Part shown: positions 1 to 8,338 of the stretch, one piece after another
Layout: every line of letters starts with the position of its first letter
How positions within the stretch are numbered: position 1 is the stretch's first letter
Assembly (NCBI RefSeq): GCF_003569785.1
Contig: NZ_KZ983990.1
Span: forward strand, 124,001 to 188,000
Origin: Leucobacter sp. wl10
Lineage (GTDB): Bacteria; Actinomycetota; Actinomycetes; Actinomycetales; Microbacteriaceae
Length of the DNA: 64,000 nt
Direction: 5' to 3'
The notes under the pieces: generated by a model
What the model saw: only the letters and a program-made list of their open reading frames with translations
Told to the model about the DNA's origin: nothing
Database searches by the model: none
Position numbers and translations under genes: made by a program

Positions 1-650
1 CGCTCGTGCTGCTCGACCGCCTCATCCACGGCGTCGAGCTCGATGCCGTCGTCATCGAGAACCGCTCCGCCGCTCGCACCGCCACCACCCGGCTGATCAC
101 CGCGGGGCACACGCGCGTCGGGTTCGTGTGGGGCCCGCCCATCGCCGAGCGCCCCCGTTTCAGGCGAGAGCTCGTCGACGCCGCCGCGCGCAACCTCTGG
201 ACCGACGGCGAGCGCCTCATGGGCTATCTCGACGCCCTCGACGACTCGGCCCTTCCGGTCGACCCCGACCTGGTCACCGTCGGCCCGAAGACCGAGGAGC
301 ACGCGTACGACGAAGTCGCGCGCATGCTCGCCCTCGACGACCCGCCCACGGCGTTCTTCTGCACCGAGACCGACGCGCTCACCGGCACGCTCCACGCGCT
401 CCGCGACGCCGGCCTCCCGATCCCCTCGCGGGTCTCGGTCATCGGCTTCGACGACAGCTCCTGGGCCGCCGTGATGGATCCGCCGCTCACGATGGTCGAG
501 CAGCCGATGCTCGAGCTCGGCCGGTGCGCCGCCGAGCTGCTGCTCGCCCGCATCGACGGCGACGGCGACGGCGACGGCGAGGGTCAGCACACGCAGATGG
601 AGCTGCAGGCGAGGCTCATCGAGCGCGAGTCCGTCGCGCCGCCGCGATGA
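1..650 (+). CDS. LacI-family transcriptional regulator, C-terminal part (5' end outside window)
   Basis: The frame is open from the left edge, so the N-terminal HTH and hinge lie outside. What remains is the periplasmic-binding-protein-like ligand domain of LacI/GalR regulators. It has an ITAGHTRVGFVWG strand (the family's 'G+++I+ig'), a PTAFFCTETD segment, and the SVIGFDD motif followed by PPLTMVEQP, which is the usual 'PpLTTV+qp' near the end of the ligand domain. A short run of Gly-Asp pairs, encoded by a 6-bp tandem repeat, sits in the C-terminal linker. It would bind a sugar effector in the cytoplasm, but the effector cannot be told from this fragment. The next gene downstream runs on the opposite strand. 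Confidence 0.9.
   Translation, partial: LVLLDRLIHGVELDAVVIENRSAARTATTRLITAGHTRVGFVWGPPIAERPRFRRELVDAAARNLWTDGERLMGYLDALDDSALPVDPDLVTVGPKTEEHAYDEVARMLALDDPPTAFFCTETDALTGTLHALRDAGLPIPSRVSVIGFDDSSWAAVMDPPLTMVEQPMLELGRCAAELLLARIDGDGDGDGEGQHTQMELQARLIERESVAPPR
555..578. repeat. Four tandem copies of GACGGC
   Basis: Four perfect consecutive copies of the hexamer GACGGC lie inside the 3' end of the LacI-type gene and encode Asp-Gly repeats just after the ligand domain. Copy number could vary by slippage without a frameshift, because each unit is two codons. Confidence 0.8.
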
Positions 651-673
651 ACCGGCCGACCGCCGCCCCCGCG

Positions 674-1423
674 CTACCGCTGACGGAGCACGCTGAACGA
701 GATCTCGTCCCCCCGGTGGTAGTCGCGCGCGTAGAGCACACGGCGTCCCTCCTTCGTCAGGCCGACCTCGGTCACGAGCAACCAGGGACCGAGACCCTCG
801 AGACCGTGCCGTTCGCGCCACCCCTGCGGCAGCTCCGCAGCGGATATGGTGGCGAGCGACGAGCGCACGTGCTGTCCGTGGGCCGCGAGCGCCGCGGTCA
901 GGGACCCGCTCCAGTCCCGGTACTCGATGGGACCGGGCAGCAACTCGCGCGGGATCGTGTTCTCGCTGACGACGAGCGGCTGATCGTCACCGAACCGGAT
1001 CCGCAGCAGCCGGATCACCGGGTCCCCGGGCGCGAGCTCCAGCGCTTCGGCCTCCGGTTCGGCCGCGTCGCCCTCGGAGACGTCGAGCACCGCGCTCGTC
1101 ACGGCGTAGCCGCGCGCCGCCAGCATCTCGGTGATGCTCTCGTACTTCGTCATGGGGCGTTCGAGACTCAGCGATGCCGACGCCGAGATGAAGCGCCCCT
1201 GGCCCTGCACGGCGACGACGACGCCCTCCTGCTCCAGACGGCGCAGAGCCTCGCGCACCGTGGAGCGCGAGACGCCGAAGAGGTCTGACAACTCGGCCTC
1301 CGTGTGCAGGCGGTCGCCCGGCCGGAGTCCGAGCTGCTCGACGAGCTGCAGCACCCGGCCGTAGGCGCGATCCACGGCGCTGATGGGCGCCCGATCCGCC
1401 GATCCCCTCGCAGCCGACCGCAT
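674..1423 (-). CDS. GntR-family regulator with UTRA effector domain (HutC/FrlR type)
   Basis: A 249-residue protein. The N-terminal winged helix (about residues 15-80, with SRSTVREALRRLEQEGVV recognition region) is followed by a UTRA domain (about 95-245) of the kind that senses phosphosugars or amino sugars. The ATG at 1423 is preceded at 5 bases by GGGAG, and the open frame further upstream lacks a ribosome site. A possible extended -10 (TGC-TATGGT) lies on this strand near 1475-1483. The gene is divergent from the SIS-domain deglycase, and two dyad sites fill the shared region, so it probably controls that gene and itself. FrlR-like function is inferred from the FrlB-like neighbour. Confidence 0.88.
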   Translation of the reverse strand: MRSAARGSADRAPISAVDRAYGRVLQLVEQLGLRPGDRLHTEAELSDLFGVSRSTVREALRRLEQEGVVVAVQGQGRFISASASLSLERPMTKYESITEMLAARGYAVTSAVLDVSEGDAAEPEAEALELAPGDPVIRLLRIRFGDDQPLVVSENTIPRELLPGPIEYRDWSGSLTAALAAHGQHVRSSLATISAAELPQGWRERHGLEGLGPWLLVTEVGLTKEGRRVLYARDYHRGDEISFSVLRQR

Positions 1424-1504
1424 CGCTCTCCCATCCTCGGCGGATCCCGAGCGGAATCCGCGACCATACCGGCGACCATAGCATCTTCGCACGACCTGGC
1501 GAGG

Positions 1505-1536
1505 TTGATCCGACAAATGCTAGAGTTGTCCGACAA
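1505..1536. promoter_or_regulatory. Tandem dyad operators between the GntR and SIS genes
   Basis: TTGTCCGACAA at 1526-1536 is a perfect 5-1-5 palindrome. TTGATCCGACAA at 1505-1516 is a degenerate copy about 21 bp (two helical turns) upstream. Between them lies TGCTAGAGT (1518-1526), an extended -10 candidate for the SIS gene. This is the expected arrangement for repression by the adjacent GntR/UTRA protein. Binding itself is inferred. Confidence 0.65.
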
Positions 1537-1564
1537 GTAGTTGAGAAGACGGACAGGAGCAATG

Positions 1565-2578
1565 ATGCTGAACTTCGACCCCGCCCACTACCTCGCCGTG
1601 CAGAGGGGCGCGGTCGCCCTCGCCGCCCCCATCCGCGAGACGGTCGGGCGACTGCTCAGAGACGGCGCCCCGAACGTCTTCTTCACCGGGGCGGGCGGCG
1701 TGAACCTGCTCATGCTCCCGGCGGCCCGCCTGCTGCAGACGCGCTCGACCTTTCCGGCGCACGTCGAGATGGGCGCCGAGATCGTGAACACCGGCAGCGC
1801 GCATCTCGGCCCCGGATCGATCGCCGTCTTCCCCTCGGTCTCCGGCACCACCAAGGAGGCCATCGCCGCCATCGAGTTCGCGAGGGAGCGCGGCGCGACG
1901 ATCCTCAGCCTCACCGCGAAGCCCGATACGCCCATCGCGCGGCTCGCCGACGTCAGCTTCGCGAACGACTGCGCAGATCCGACCTCGAGCGAGAACTTCG
2001 CCCTGCAGTCGCTGCTCCTGGCCCTCGCCATCATGGACGCGCGCGGCGAGATCGACGACTACGGCGAGGTGGTGGGGCAGCTGCAGACCCTGCCCGAACT
2101 GCTGGTCGCCGCGAAGCAGCAGTTCGAGCCGCGCGCCGAGGCGCTGGCCGACGAGATCAGGGACGAGCAGCACCACATCATCACCTCGGCGGGCGGCTCG
2201 TGGTACGAGGCCGCCTACTACGGCATGTGCATCCTCGAGGAGATGCAGTGGATCTGGACGCGACCCGTGCACGCCTCGGATTTCTTCCACGGCACGCTCG
2301 AGCTGCTCGAGGAGGACACGAGCGTTCTCCTGCTCAAGGGCGAGGACGAGCAGCGGCCGCTCACCGAGCGCGTGGAGCGCTTCGCGCGCACCGTGACGAG
2401 CAGGCTGCGCGTGCTCGACGCCGCGGAGTTCGAGCTCGCCGGCCTGTCCCCCCGCGTGCGCGCCCTCGTCTCGCCAGTCGTGCTCGCGGCGGTCCTCGAG
2501 CGGCTCAGCACGCACCTCGAGCGGGCGCGCGGCCACGATCTCACGATCCGCCGCTACTACAAGAAGGGCGACTACTAG
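1565..2578 (+). CDS. SIS-domain sugar-amine deglycase (FrlB-like)
   Basis: A 337-residue two-SIS-domain protein. The first SIS domain has VFFTGAGGVN and a phosphosugar-binding SGTTKE motif. The second carries ITSAGGSWYEA and HASDFFHGTLE, and the protein ends RRYYKKGDY, which resembles the C-terminus of fructoselysine-6-phosphate deglycase FrlB. That family cleaves 6-phosphofructosyl-amino acids to glucose-6-phosphate and the amino acid. ATG 1565 is chosen because AGGAG (1555-1559) is five bases upstream; ATG 1562 would be only two bases away. No Frl transporter or kinase is adjacent, so the exact substrate is open. Confidence 0.82.
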   Translation: MLNFDPAHYLAVQRGAVALAAPIRETVGRLLRDGAPNVFFTGAGGVNLLMLPAARLLQTRSTFPAHVEMGAEIVNTGSAHLGPGSIAVFPSVSGTTKEAIAAIEFARERGATILSLTAKPDTPIARLADVSFANDCADPTSSENFALQSLLLALAIMDARGEIDDYGEVVGQLQTLPELLVAAKQQFEPRAEALADEIRDEQHHIITSAGGSWYEAAYYGMCILEEMQWIWTRPVHASDFFHGTLELLEEDTSVLLLKGEDEQRPLTERVERFARTVTSRLRVLDAAEFELAGLSPRVRALVSPVVLAAVLERLSTHLERARGHDLTIRRYYKKGDY

Positions 2579-2724
2579 GCCCTCGGCCGCACGCCGCGGG
2601 CCCCCGATCCGCCACACTATTTCCCGTCCGCGCCTCGGCGGCTTTCCGCAGCCGACCGAGCCGATCCCGGCCTGGATCCTCGAGCAGTACGCCCGCGCGA
2701 TCGCGGACGGAGAGTGCTCGCGCC

Positions 2725-3276
2725 CTACGCCGCCTGGCCGTATTCCCCGGTCGCGACGATGATCGCCCGCGCGAGCACCGCGTTGCGCATCATGAAGCCC
2801 ATCACGGCGGGCGTCGCCCCGGGATCGATGTCGATGCGCTCCACGTCGAGTGCGTGCACGGCGAACCAGTAGTGGTGCACGCCCGTGCCCTCGGGCGGGG
2901 CCGCCCCCGTGAAGGCCGGCTCGCGCTGCTCGTTGGGCATGGTGATCGCCCCCTCGGGCAGCAGCGAACTTCCGAGGGATCCCGCACCCGCCGGCAGATC
3001 CGTCACCGCGGCCGGGAGGTTCGCGACGGCCCAGTGCCAGAATCCGGATCCCGTCGGGGCGTCGGGGTCGAAGCAGGTCACCGCGAAACTCTTGGTTCCG
3101 TCGGGGAAGCCCGACCAGCTGAGCTGCGGCGAGCGGTTCGAGCCGCCCGCGTGCTCCGCGTACAGCTCGGCCGGCAGCGGTTCGCCGTCTTCGATGTCGG
3201 TGCTGGTCAGCGAGAAGCCCGGCACCTCGCGCATTCCCGCGTACGGGTTGATCTGGCCACGGCTCGGCTGCGTCAT
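2725..3276 (-). CDS. YbhB/YbcL-family (PEBP, Raf-kinase-inhibitor-like) protein
   Basis: A 183-residue cytoplasmic protein with the PEBP signature: DPDAPTGSGFWHW (anion-pocket Asp/His region) and HHYWFAVHALD. Length fits bacterial YbhB/YbcL proteins. ATG 3276 has GGGAG just upstream; the longer open frame reaching 3576 is low-complexity and unlike the family. A -10-like TATGCT occurs on this strand at 3335-3340, giving a leader of about 50 bases. Bacterial PEBP proteins bind small anionic ligands but their roles are mostly unknown. Not obviously in an operon. Confidence 0.9.
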   Translation of the reverse strand: MTQPSRGQINPYAGMREVPGFSLTSTDIEDGEPLPAELYAEHAGGSNRSPQLSWSGFPDGTKSFAVTCFDPDAPTGSGFWHWAVANLPAAVTDLPAGAGSLGSSLLPEGAITMPNEQREPAFTGAAPPEGTGVHHYWFAVHALDVERIDIDPGATPAVMGFMMRNAVLARAIIVATGEYGQAA

Positions 3277-3569
3277 CGCTCTCCCTCGATATCTCTCGGT
3301 CTCGGGGCCGAGCGCGGCCCCGAACTCTGCCACCAGCATAGGCCGCGCTCCTCCTGGTCTCCAGGGGGCGTCCCCGCCCCGCTCCGTCCCGTGCACGCCG
3401 GGAGCGAAGGCCCCACGAGCGGTTCGCAAGCGGCGCACTCGCACCAAAAGCGTCCGCTCAGGCCGCCTGCACCGCACTCGAAGGGCGCCGCGCTTCAAGG
3501 ATCGCCGCGTTCCCGGCCGGTATACTCGAAAGCAGCAGACGACGACGCCTCCACCGAAGCGGAGTGACC
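3277..3569. other. Divergent intergenic region between PEBP and GntR genes
   Basis: About 290 bases with no credible gene. It holds a -10-like TATGCT for the PEBP gene (minus strand, 3335-3340) and TATACT (3521-3526) on the plus strand, placed about 37 bases before the GntR ribosome site. No clear -35 or palindrome was seen. Confidence 0.4.
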
Positions 3570-4352
3570 ATGGCAATGACGACAGGATCCGAGCGCGCTC
3601 GCGCGACGCTCGCCTACCTGCGCCGCAAGATCACCACCGGCGAGTGGCCCGTGGGCAGCAGGATCCCGATCGAGCCGGAGCTCGCCGAGCAGACCGGCGT
3701 CGGCCGCTCCACCGTGCGCGAAGCCGTGCGCTCGCTCGCCAGCATCGGCATGCTCGAGACGCTGCCGGGCCGCGGCACCTTCGTGCGCTCTGCGGCGCCC
3801 ACGAGCACGCTGCTCAACGAGTTCCTCGCCGATTTCACGCTCGAGGAGATTCTCAGCTATCGGCGCGCGCTCGAGATCGAGGCGGCGCAGCAGGCCTCGA
3901 CGCACCGCACCGATGACGATCTCGCGGCCCTCGAGCGCGCGGCCATCGAGGAGATCGGCTGCACCCGCTGCCCCGTGCTGGGACTCGCGAACGGCGCCGA
4001 CGACAACGCGTTCGACAGCAAGTTCCACCGCCTCATCTTCGACTCCGCCAAGAACCGCCTGCTCGCCTCGCTGTACGCGGGCATCAACGATCAGCTGCGC
4101 TCGCCCAAGCACCGCGGGCGGCTCGCCAACGTGGCCACCGCCGCCGACATGGAGCGGGATCACGCCCGCGTGGTCGACGCGATCCGCCGTCGCGACTTCA
4201 TCGACGCCGTGCACGCCATGGTGGAGCACGTCGACCACGACGTGGTCATCGTCAACGACCAGCACGAGGTCGTCCCTCCGCTCGCCCGCACCCCGGAACA
4301 GCAGCAGCGCATCGACGCGCACACGGCCGCCGAGGCGCAGGCGCATATCTAG
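3570..4352 (+). CDS. FadR/GntR-family regulator with FCD domain
   Basis: A 260-residue regulator. The N-terminal winged helix (GEWPVGSRIPIEPELAEQTGVG then RSTVREAVRSL) is followed by an FCD ligand domain, with the metal/ligand region including FDSKFHRLIF and an H-x3-V-x-A segment near residue 195. ATG 3570 has GGAG (3561-3564) five bases upstream. It is followed after 15 bases by the carboxylesterase on the same strand, so the two are likely co-transcribed and the regulator may control the esterase. Effector unknown. Confidence 0.9.
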   Translation: MAMTTGSERARATLAYLRRKITTGEWPVGSRIPIEPELAEQTGVGRSTVREAVRSLASIGMLETLPGRGTFVRSAAPTSTLLNEFLADFTLEEILSYRRALEIEAAQQASTHRTDDDLAALERAAIEEIGCTRCPVLGLANGADDNAFDSKFHRLIFDSAKNRLLASLYAGINDQLRSPKHRGRLANVATAADMERDHARVVDAIRRRDFIDAVHAMVEHVDHDVVIVNDQHEVVPPLARTPEQQQRIDAHTAAEAQAHI

Positions 4353-4367
4353 CGCGCCGGGCAGCCG

Positions 4368-5819
4368 ATGAGCAGGACCGCGGCGGAGGCGATCGAGGAC
4401 GCCGCGCCGGTCGTCCGCACCTCGGCCGGCGCCGTGCGCGGCGCCTGGGCCTATCCGGGCGGCCTCTCCGGCGAAACCGTCGCTCGCGTCGCGGCGTTCC
4501 GCGGCATCCCCTACGCCGAGCCGCCGGTGGGGCCGCTTCGCTTCGCCCCGCCGCAGCCGCGGAGCCCCTGGGAGGGTTCCCTCGACGCCACCGCCTTCGG
4601 GCCGACCCCGCAGCGCGGCGACGCCGGGATCACGCTCATCCCCGAGCCCTCGATCCCGGGCGACGACACGCTGAGCGTCAACATCTGGACCCCCGATCCC
4701 GACCCCGCGGCCGCGCTGCCGGTGGTGGTCTGGATCCACGGCGGCGGCTTCATCTCCGGGTCGCCCACGAGTCCCTGGTACGACGGCGGCGCATTCGCGC
4801 GCGACGGAACGGTGCTGGTGACGCTCTCCTACCGGCTCGGCTTCACGGGCTTCGGCTGGATCGAGGGGGCGACGCCGAACCGGGGCGTGCTCGACTGGAT
4901 CTGCGCGCTGCGGTGGGTGAGGGATCACATCGGCGCGTTCGGTGGCGACCCCGGGCGGGTCACGATCGCGGGCCAGTCCGCCGGCGGCAGCGCGGTGCTC
5001 ACCCTGCTGGGGGCGCCGGGCGCGGCTGGACTGTTCCATGGCGCTTACGCGATGTCGGCCGCGGTCGCGGATCCCTCGGTCGAGGAGGCCAGGGCCCGCG
5101 GGCGACGGCTGGCCCGCCTCGCCGGGGTCGCGCCGAACCTGGCGGGGTTCTCCGCCGTGCCCGAGGCCCGGATCCTCGAGCTGCAGCCGAGGGTGACCGC
5201 GCCCGCGGCTCCGCGCCTGCTGCGCGAGCTGCACGGCCTGATCCGCGACGGGCTGATGATCGGCCCCGTCGCCGACGGCGAGATCGTGCCGGGCGGCGCC
5301 GTCGCGTCGGCGGCGAACGGACCGAGCGCGGGCCTGCCGCTCGTGCTCGGCACCGCCGACGACGAGCTGATGGGGCTCTTCCCCAGGCGCAGACGGCTCG
5401 GCCGCTACACGACCGACGCCGTCTTCCGCGGCTGGGTGCCGCGGATCGCAGCCGCGCGCTCCGACTCCCCGCAGGCGGGCCCCACCTGGAGCTACCGCTT
5501 CGCCTGGCGCCCCGACGATCCGCCCCGCGCCGGGCACTGCATCGACGTACCCTTCGTGTTCGACCGCCTCGACGCCCCCGGCGTGGAGCGCGTCGCGGGG
5601 GCGTCGCCGCCGCAGGAGCTTGCGGACGCGGTGCACGGGGCGCTCGTCGCGCTCGCGAAGACGGGCGAACCCGGGTGGGCGCCGGACGACGGCGGGCGCG
5701 GCCCGAGCCGCGTCTTCGACCGCCCGGTTCGCGACGAGCCGAACGCCTACGCGTCGGTCGCCCGCTCCGAGCTGCGCCGGCGCGCACCGGCCGGTTACGC
5801 GCGCCCGCGCTCGACGTAG
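4368..5819 (+). CDS. Type-B carboxylesterase (alpha/beta hydrolase)
   Basis: A 483-residue esterase of the carboxylesterase/para-nitrobenzyl-esterase family. It shows FRGIPYAEPPVGPLRF at the start, an oxyanion-hole HGGGF, the nucleophile elbow GQSAGG, and a late GHCIDVPFVF with the catalytic His. The acidic member is likely in GTADDELMG. No signal peptide is evident, so it is probably cytoplasmic. It lies 15 bases after the GntR/FCD gene. Its 3' end overlaps the convergent MerR gene by 25 bases. Substrate not inferable. Confidence 0.9.
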   Translation: MSRTAAEAIEDAAPVVRTSAGAVRGAWAYPGGLSGETVARVAAFRGIPYAEPPVGPLRFAPPQPRSPWEGSLDATAFGPTPQRGDAGITLIPEPSIPGDDTLSVNIWTPDPDPAAALPVVVWIHGGGFISGSPTSPWYDGGAFARDGTVLVTLSYRLGFTGFGWIEGATPNRGVLDWICALRWVRDHIGAFGGDPGRVTIAGQSAGGSAVLTLLGAPGAAGLFHGAYAMSAAVADPSVEEARARGRRLARLAGVAPNLAGFSAVPEARILELQPRVTAPAAPRLLRELHGLIRDGLMIGPVADGEIVPGGAVASAANGPSAGLPLVLGTADDELMGLFPRRRRLGRYTTDAVFRGWVPRIAAARSDSPQAGPTWSYRFAWRPDDPPRAGHCIDVPFVFDRLDAPGVERVAGASPPQELADAVHGALVALAKTGEPGWAPDDGGRGPSRVFDRPVRDEPNAYASVARSELRRRAPAGYARPRST

Positions 5820-6688
5820 ACGCGCAGCGCGTCGCGCACGAAGGCAGCGCCCTCGACGCCTCCGTAGTTCGCTCCGAAGCGCTCGTCGGCGACGTACATG
5901 TCGGCGAGACCGAGCACATAGCCCGCGAGGTCGCCGCTCGGCTCGCTCGCCGGGCTCGGCAGCGGCCGCACGGACTCCGACTCGGAAACGCGGTGCGCTC
6001 CCTCCCAAGCCGGAGTTCCGGGGATCCCCCGCAGCCACTCGACGTGGCGCCGCGCGAGATCCTGCGCCTCGAGAGAGGCGGGATCCTCGCCCCGCTCCGC
6101 CGCCGCGGCCCAGTCGGCCGACACCCGAGCCACGCGAGCCTGCCACTCGGCCCGCTCCTCATCGCTCATACTGCGCCGCCAGCGGTCGCTCGTCGCATAC
6201 GCGTCGGCGCCCCAGCGCTGCTCGACCTCCTCGCGGTACTGCGTATGATCGAACCCCTCGAACATGCTCTCTGACATGAGATCCTCTCCCTCCGATTCCC
6301 GGTGTCCACCGTCGTTCGCGCTTCCGCGGAGGAGAGCGGCGATCGTGCGCTCGACCGAGCCGATCTGGGCCTCGATCCGGCCGCGCTCTCGGTGCAGCAG
6401 CTCCAGGTGCGCCCGCAGGATCCTCGCCTCGGCCTCCGCGGGCTCCACCGACGCGCCCGAGACCCGGGCATCCTGCGCCTCGAGCACCTGGCCGATCGCG
6501 TCGAGCCCGAGGCCCAGCTCGCGCAGCAGCAGTACGCGCTGCAACCGCACGAGCGAGCGGTCGTCGTAATAGCGGTAGCCGTTGCGGCCCACGCGGCTCG
6601 GCGGCACGAGGCCGACGCTGTCGTAGTGTCGCAGCGTGCGCGAGGTCACCCCCGCCGCGTGCGCGACCTCCTGAATCGAACGCTCCAC
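5795..6688 (-). CDS. MerR-family regulator with TipAS antibiotic-recognition domain
   Basis: A 297-residue TipAL-like regulator. MerR winged helix (IQEVAHAAGVTSRTLRHYDSVG, then NGYRYYDD) and a coiled-coil dimerisation helix occupy about residues 1-125. A C-terminal TipAS-like globin-fold domain (about 160-295) ends GLADMYVADERFGANYGG. TipAS domains bind thiopeptides and other drugs. The GTG at 6688 is chosen because AGGGGAGAGG is immediately upstream; a longer frame to 6730 would run into the promoter. Its promoter (6729-6759) has the MerR-type 19-bp spacer with an internal dyad, so autoactivation is likely. No resistance pump is adjacent. Confidence 0.9.
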   Translation of the reverse strand: MERSIQEVAHAAGVTSRTLRHYDSVGLVPPSRVGRNGYRYYDDRSLVRLQRVLLLRELGLGLDAIGQVLEAQDARVSGASVEPAEAEARILRAHLELLHRERGRIEAQIGSVERTIAALLRGSANDGGHRESEGEDLMSESMFEGFDHTQYREEVEQRWGADAYATSDRWRRSMSDEERAEWQARVARVSADWAAAAERGEDPASLEAQDLARRHVEWLRGIPGTPAWEGAHRVSESESVRPLPSPASEPSGDLAGYVLGLADMYVADERFGANYGGVEGAAFVRDALRVYVERGRA

Positions 6689-6728
6689 GACCTCTCCCCT
6701 CTCACGCGGCTCTCCAGCGGACGCTTCC

Positions 6729-6759
6729 ACGTTACGAGTTGACGTTGCGTCAAGGTCAA
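6729..6759 (-). promoter_or_regulatory. MerR-type promoter with 19-bp spacer and dyad operator
   Basis: On the minus strand: -35 TTGACC (6754-6759), a spacer of exactly 19 bp (6735-6753) and -10 TAACGT (6729-6734). The dyad TTGACGCAACGTCAA (6739-6753) sits in the spacer. Over-long spacers with a central palindrome are the hallmark of MerR-controlled promoters. It reads into the adjacent MerR/TipAS gene. Confidence 0.8.
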
Positions 6760-6802
6760 GCCCGAGTTGTGGACCAAGATCCGCCCGGCGCTCGGAGGGG
6801 CC

Positions 6803-8212
6803 TCACCCCATGGAATCGAGGATCGCGACGAGCTGCTCGAAGGTGGTGAGCGGATTGACGATCGCGAAGCGGGTGTTGGGGCGCCCGGCGTGCGAGCTCG
6901 GCACGACGAAGGCGCGCTGCTCCTCGAGCAGGCGATCCGACCACCGGTCGTAGTCCTCCCGCTCCCAGCCGTCGCGCTCGAACACCACGACCGACAGCTG
7001 CGGCTCGCGCACGAGACGCAGGCCCGGGCGCCGCCTGATCTCATCGGCGATCTGCCGGGCGAGCGCGAGCGAGTGCGTCACCGCCTCGCGGTAGGCCGCC
7101 GCGCCGTAGGTGGCGAGCGAGAACCACAGCGGCAGACCCCGCGGGCGGCGGGTGAGCTGGATCGAGTAGTCGGACGGATCGTAGTGCGCCTGGTCAGTGA
7201 GCACGTCGAGGTACTCCGCGTGCTGCGTGTGGGCCTGACGGCCGGTATCGGGATCGCGGTAGATGAGCGCGCACACGTCGTAGGGCGCGAAGAGCCACTT
7301 GTGCGGGTCCACGATCACGGAGTCGGCGCCCTCCACGCCGCCGAAGTGCGGGCGGCCGAGCGGCGAGAGCATCGCGGTGAGGCCGTACGCGCCGTCGACG
7401 TGCAGCCAGAACTCGAAGTCACGCTTCAGCTCGGCGATACCCGCGATGTCATCGACGACGCCGAAGTTGGTCGATCCGCCCGTCGCCACCACCGCGAACA
7501 CCCGCTCGCCGTGCTCCTCGAGCGCCGCACGCACGCCGTCCGGCCGCAGCACCCCGCCCTCGTCCGCCGTCACCGGGATCACGTCGACGTCCATCACCCG
7601 CGCCGCCGACGCGACCGAGGAGTGCGCCTCGGCGCTGCACACGACGACCCAGCCGCCCTCGGGGCGCGAGGCGAGACCCGCCGCCTCCCGGCGCGAACGT
7701 GCGTCGTCCCGAGCCGCGACCAGCGCCGACAGATTGCCGATCGTACCGCCCTGCACGAACACGCCGCCCGCCCCCTCGGGCAGCCCGAACTCCGCGGCCA
7801 GCCACGCCAGCACCTCGTTCTCGGCGTGCACGGCGCCCGCGCCCTCCATCCACGACCCGCCGTACAGGGCGCTCGCCGAGACGACGAGGTCGAACGCGAT
7901 CGCGGCCTTCGACGGCGCACTGGGAATGAACGAGAGGTACTGCGGGTGGTCGGTCGTGATGCACGCCGGTGCGAGCACGTGCTCGAAGACCGCGAGCGCA
8001 CGCCGGCTGCCCAGCCCCTCCTCGCCGATGGTCGTGCCCGCGAGACGTCGCAGCTCGCTCGGCGAGGCCGCATGGTCGAGCGGCGTGTCGGTCGCGAGGA
8101 TGCGGCGGCGCGAGTAGTCGAGCACGAGGTCGACGATGTCCTGGGTCTCCGGCGAAACGGAGTGCATGCGGGCGTGCGCGGGCTGGGCGGGCTGGGCTGC
8201 CTCGTCGGTCAT
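6803..8212 (-). CDS. PLP-dependent group II amino-acid decarboxylase (aromatic-L-amino-acid/glutamate decarboxylase type)
   Basis: A 469-residue fold-type I decarboxylase. It contains the PLP phosphate-binding region GGTIGNLSALVAARDDA, the cofactor Asp/Ala strand WLHVDGAYG, and the Schiff-base lysine in DPHKWLFAPYD. HPQYLSF near the start resembles the aromatic decarboxylase substrate site. Length matches the DDC/TDC family. It would release CO2 from an aromatic or related amino acid to give an amine. Start 8212 has GAGAGG upstream, and the extra upstream frame is unlike the family. Transcribed away from a long palindromic element. Confidence 0.88.
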   Translation of the reverse strand: MTDEAAQPAQPAHARMHSVSPETQDIVDLVLDYSRRRILATDTPLDHAASPSELRRLAGTTIGEEGLGSRRALAVFEHVLAPACITTDHPQYLSFIPSAPSKAAIAFDLVVSASALYGGSWMEGAGAVHAENEVLAWLAAEFGLPEGAGGVFVQGGTIGNLSALVAARDDARSRREAAGLASRPEGGWVVVCSAEAHSSVASAARVMDVDVIPVTADEGGVLRPDGVRAALEEHGERVFAVVATGGSTNFGVVDDIAGIAELKRDFEFWLHVDGAYGLTAMLSPLGRPHFGGVEGADSVIVDPHKWLFAPYDVCALIYRDPDTGRQAHTQHAEYLDVLTDQAHYDPSDYSIQLTRRPRGLPLWFSLATYGAAAYREAVTHSLALARQIADEIRRRPGLRLVREPQLSVVVFERDGWEREDYDRWSDRLLEEQRAFVVPSSHAGRPNTRFAIVNPLTTFEQLVAILDSMG

Positions 8213-8338
8213 CGGGGCCTCTCTGTCGGGTCGGGATCCTGGTGTGCCGGTGATGCCAGTGTGCGCGGTCGGAGTCGAGGCGCGCAAGTCGGATGCGGGG
8301 CGGGAGCGCGGGGGCGACGGCCGCCGCGTTTTCGCACA

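Noticed and set aside
3495-6146. 883-codon open frame on the minus strand opposite the GntR and carboxylesterase genes
   Set aside because: The translation is Arg/Gly/Ala-rich low-complexity sequence with no domain. It is the high-GC antisense shadow of two clearly recognisable plus-strand genes.
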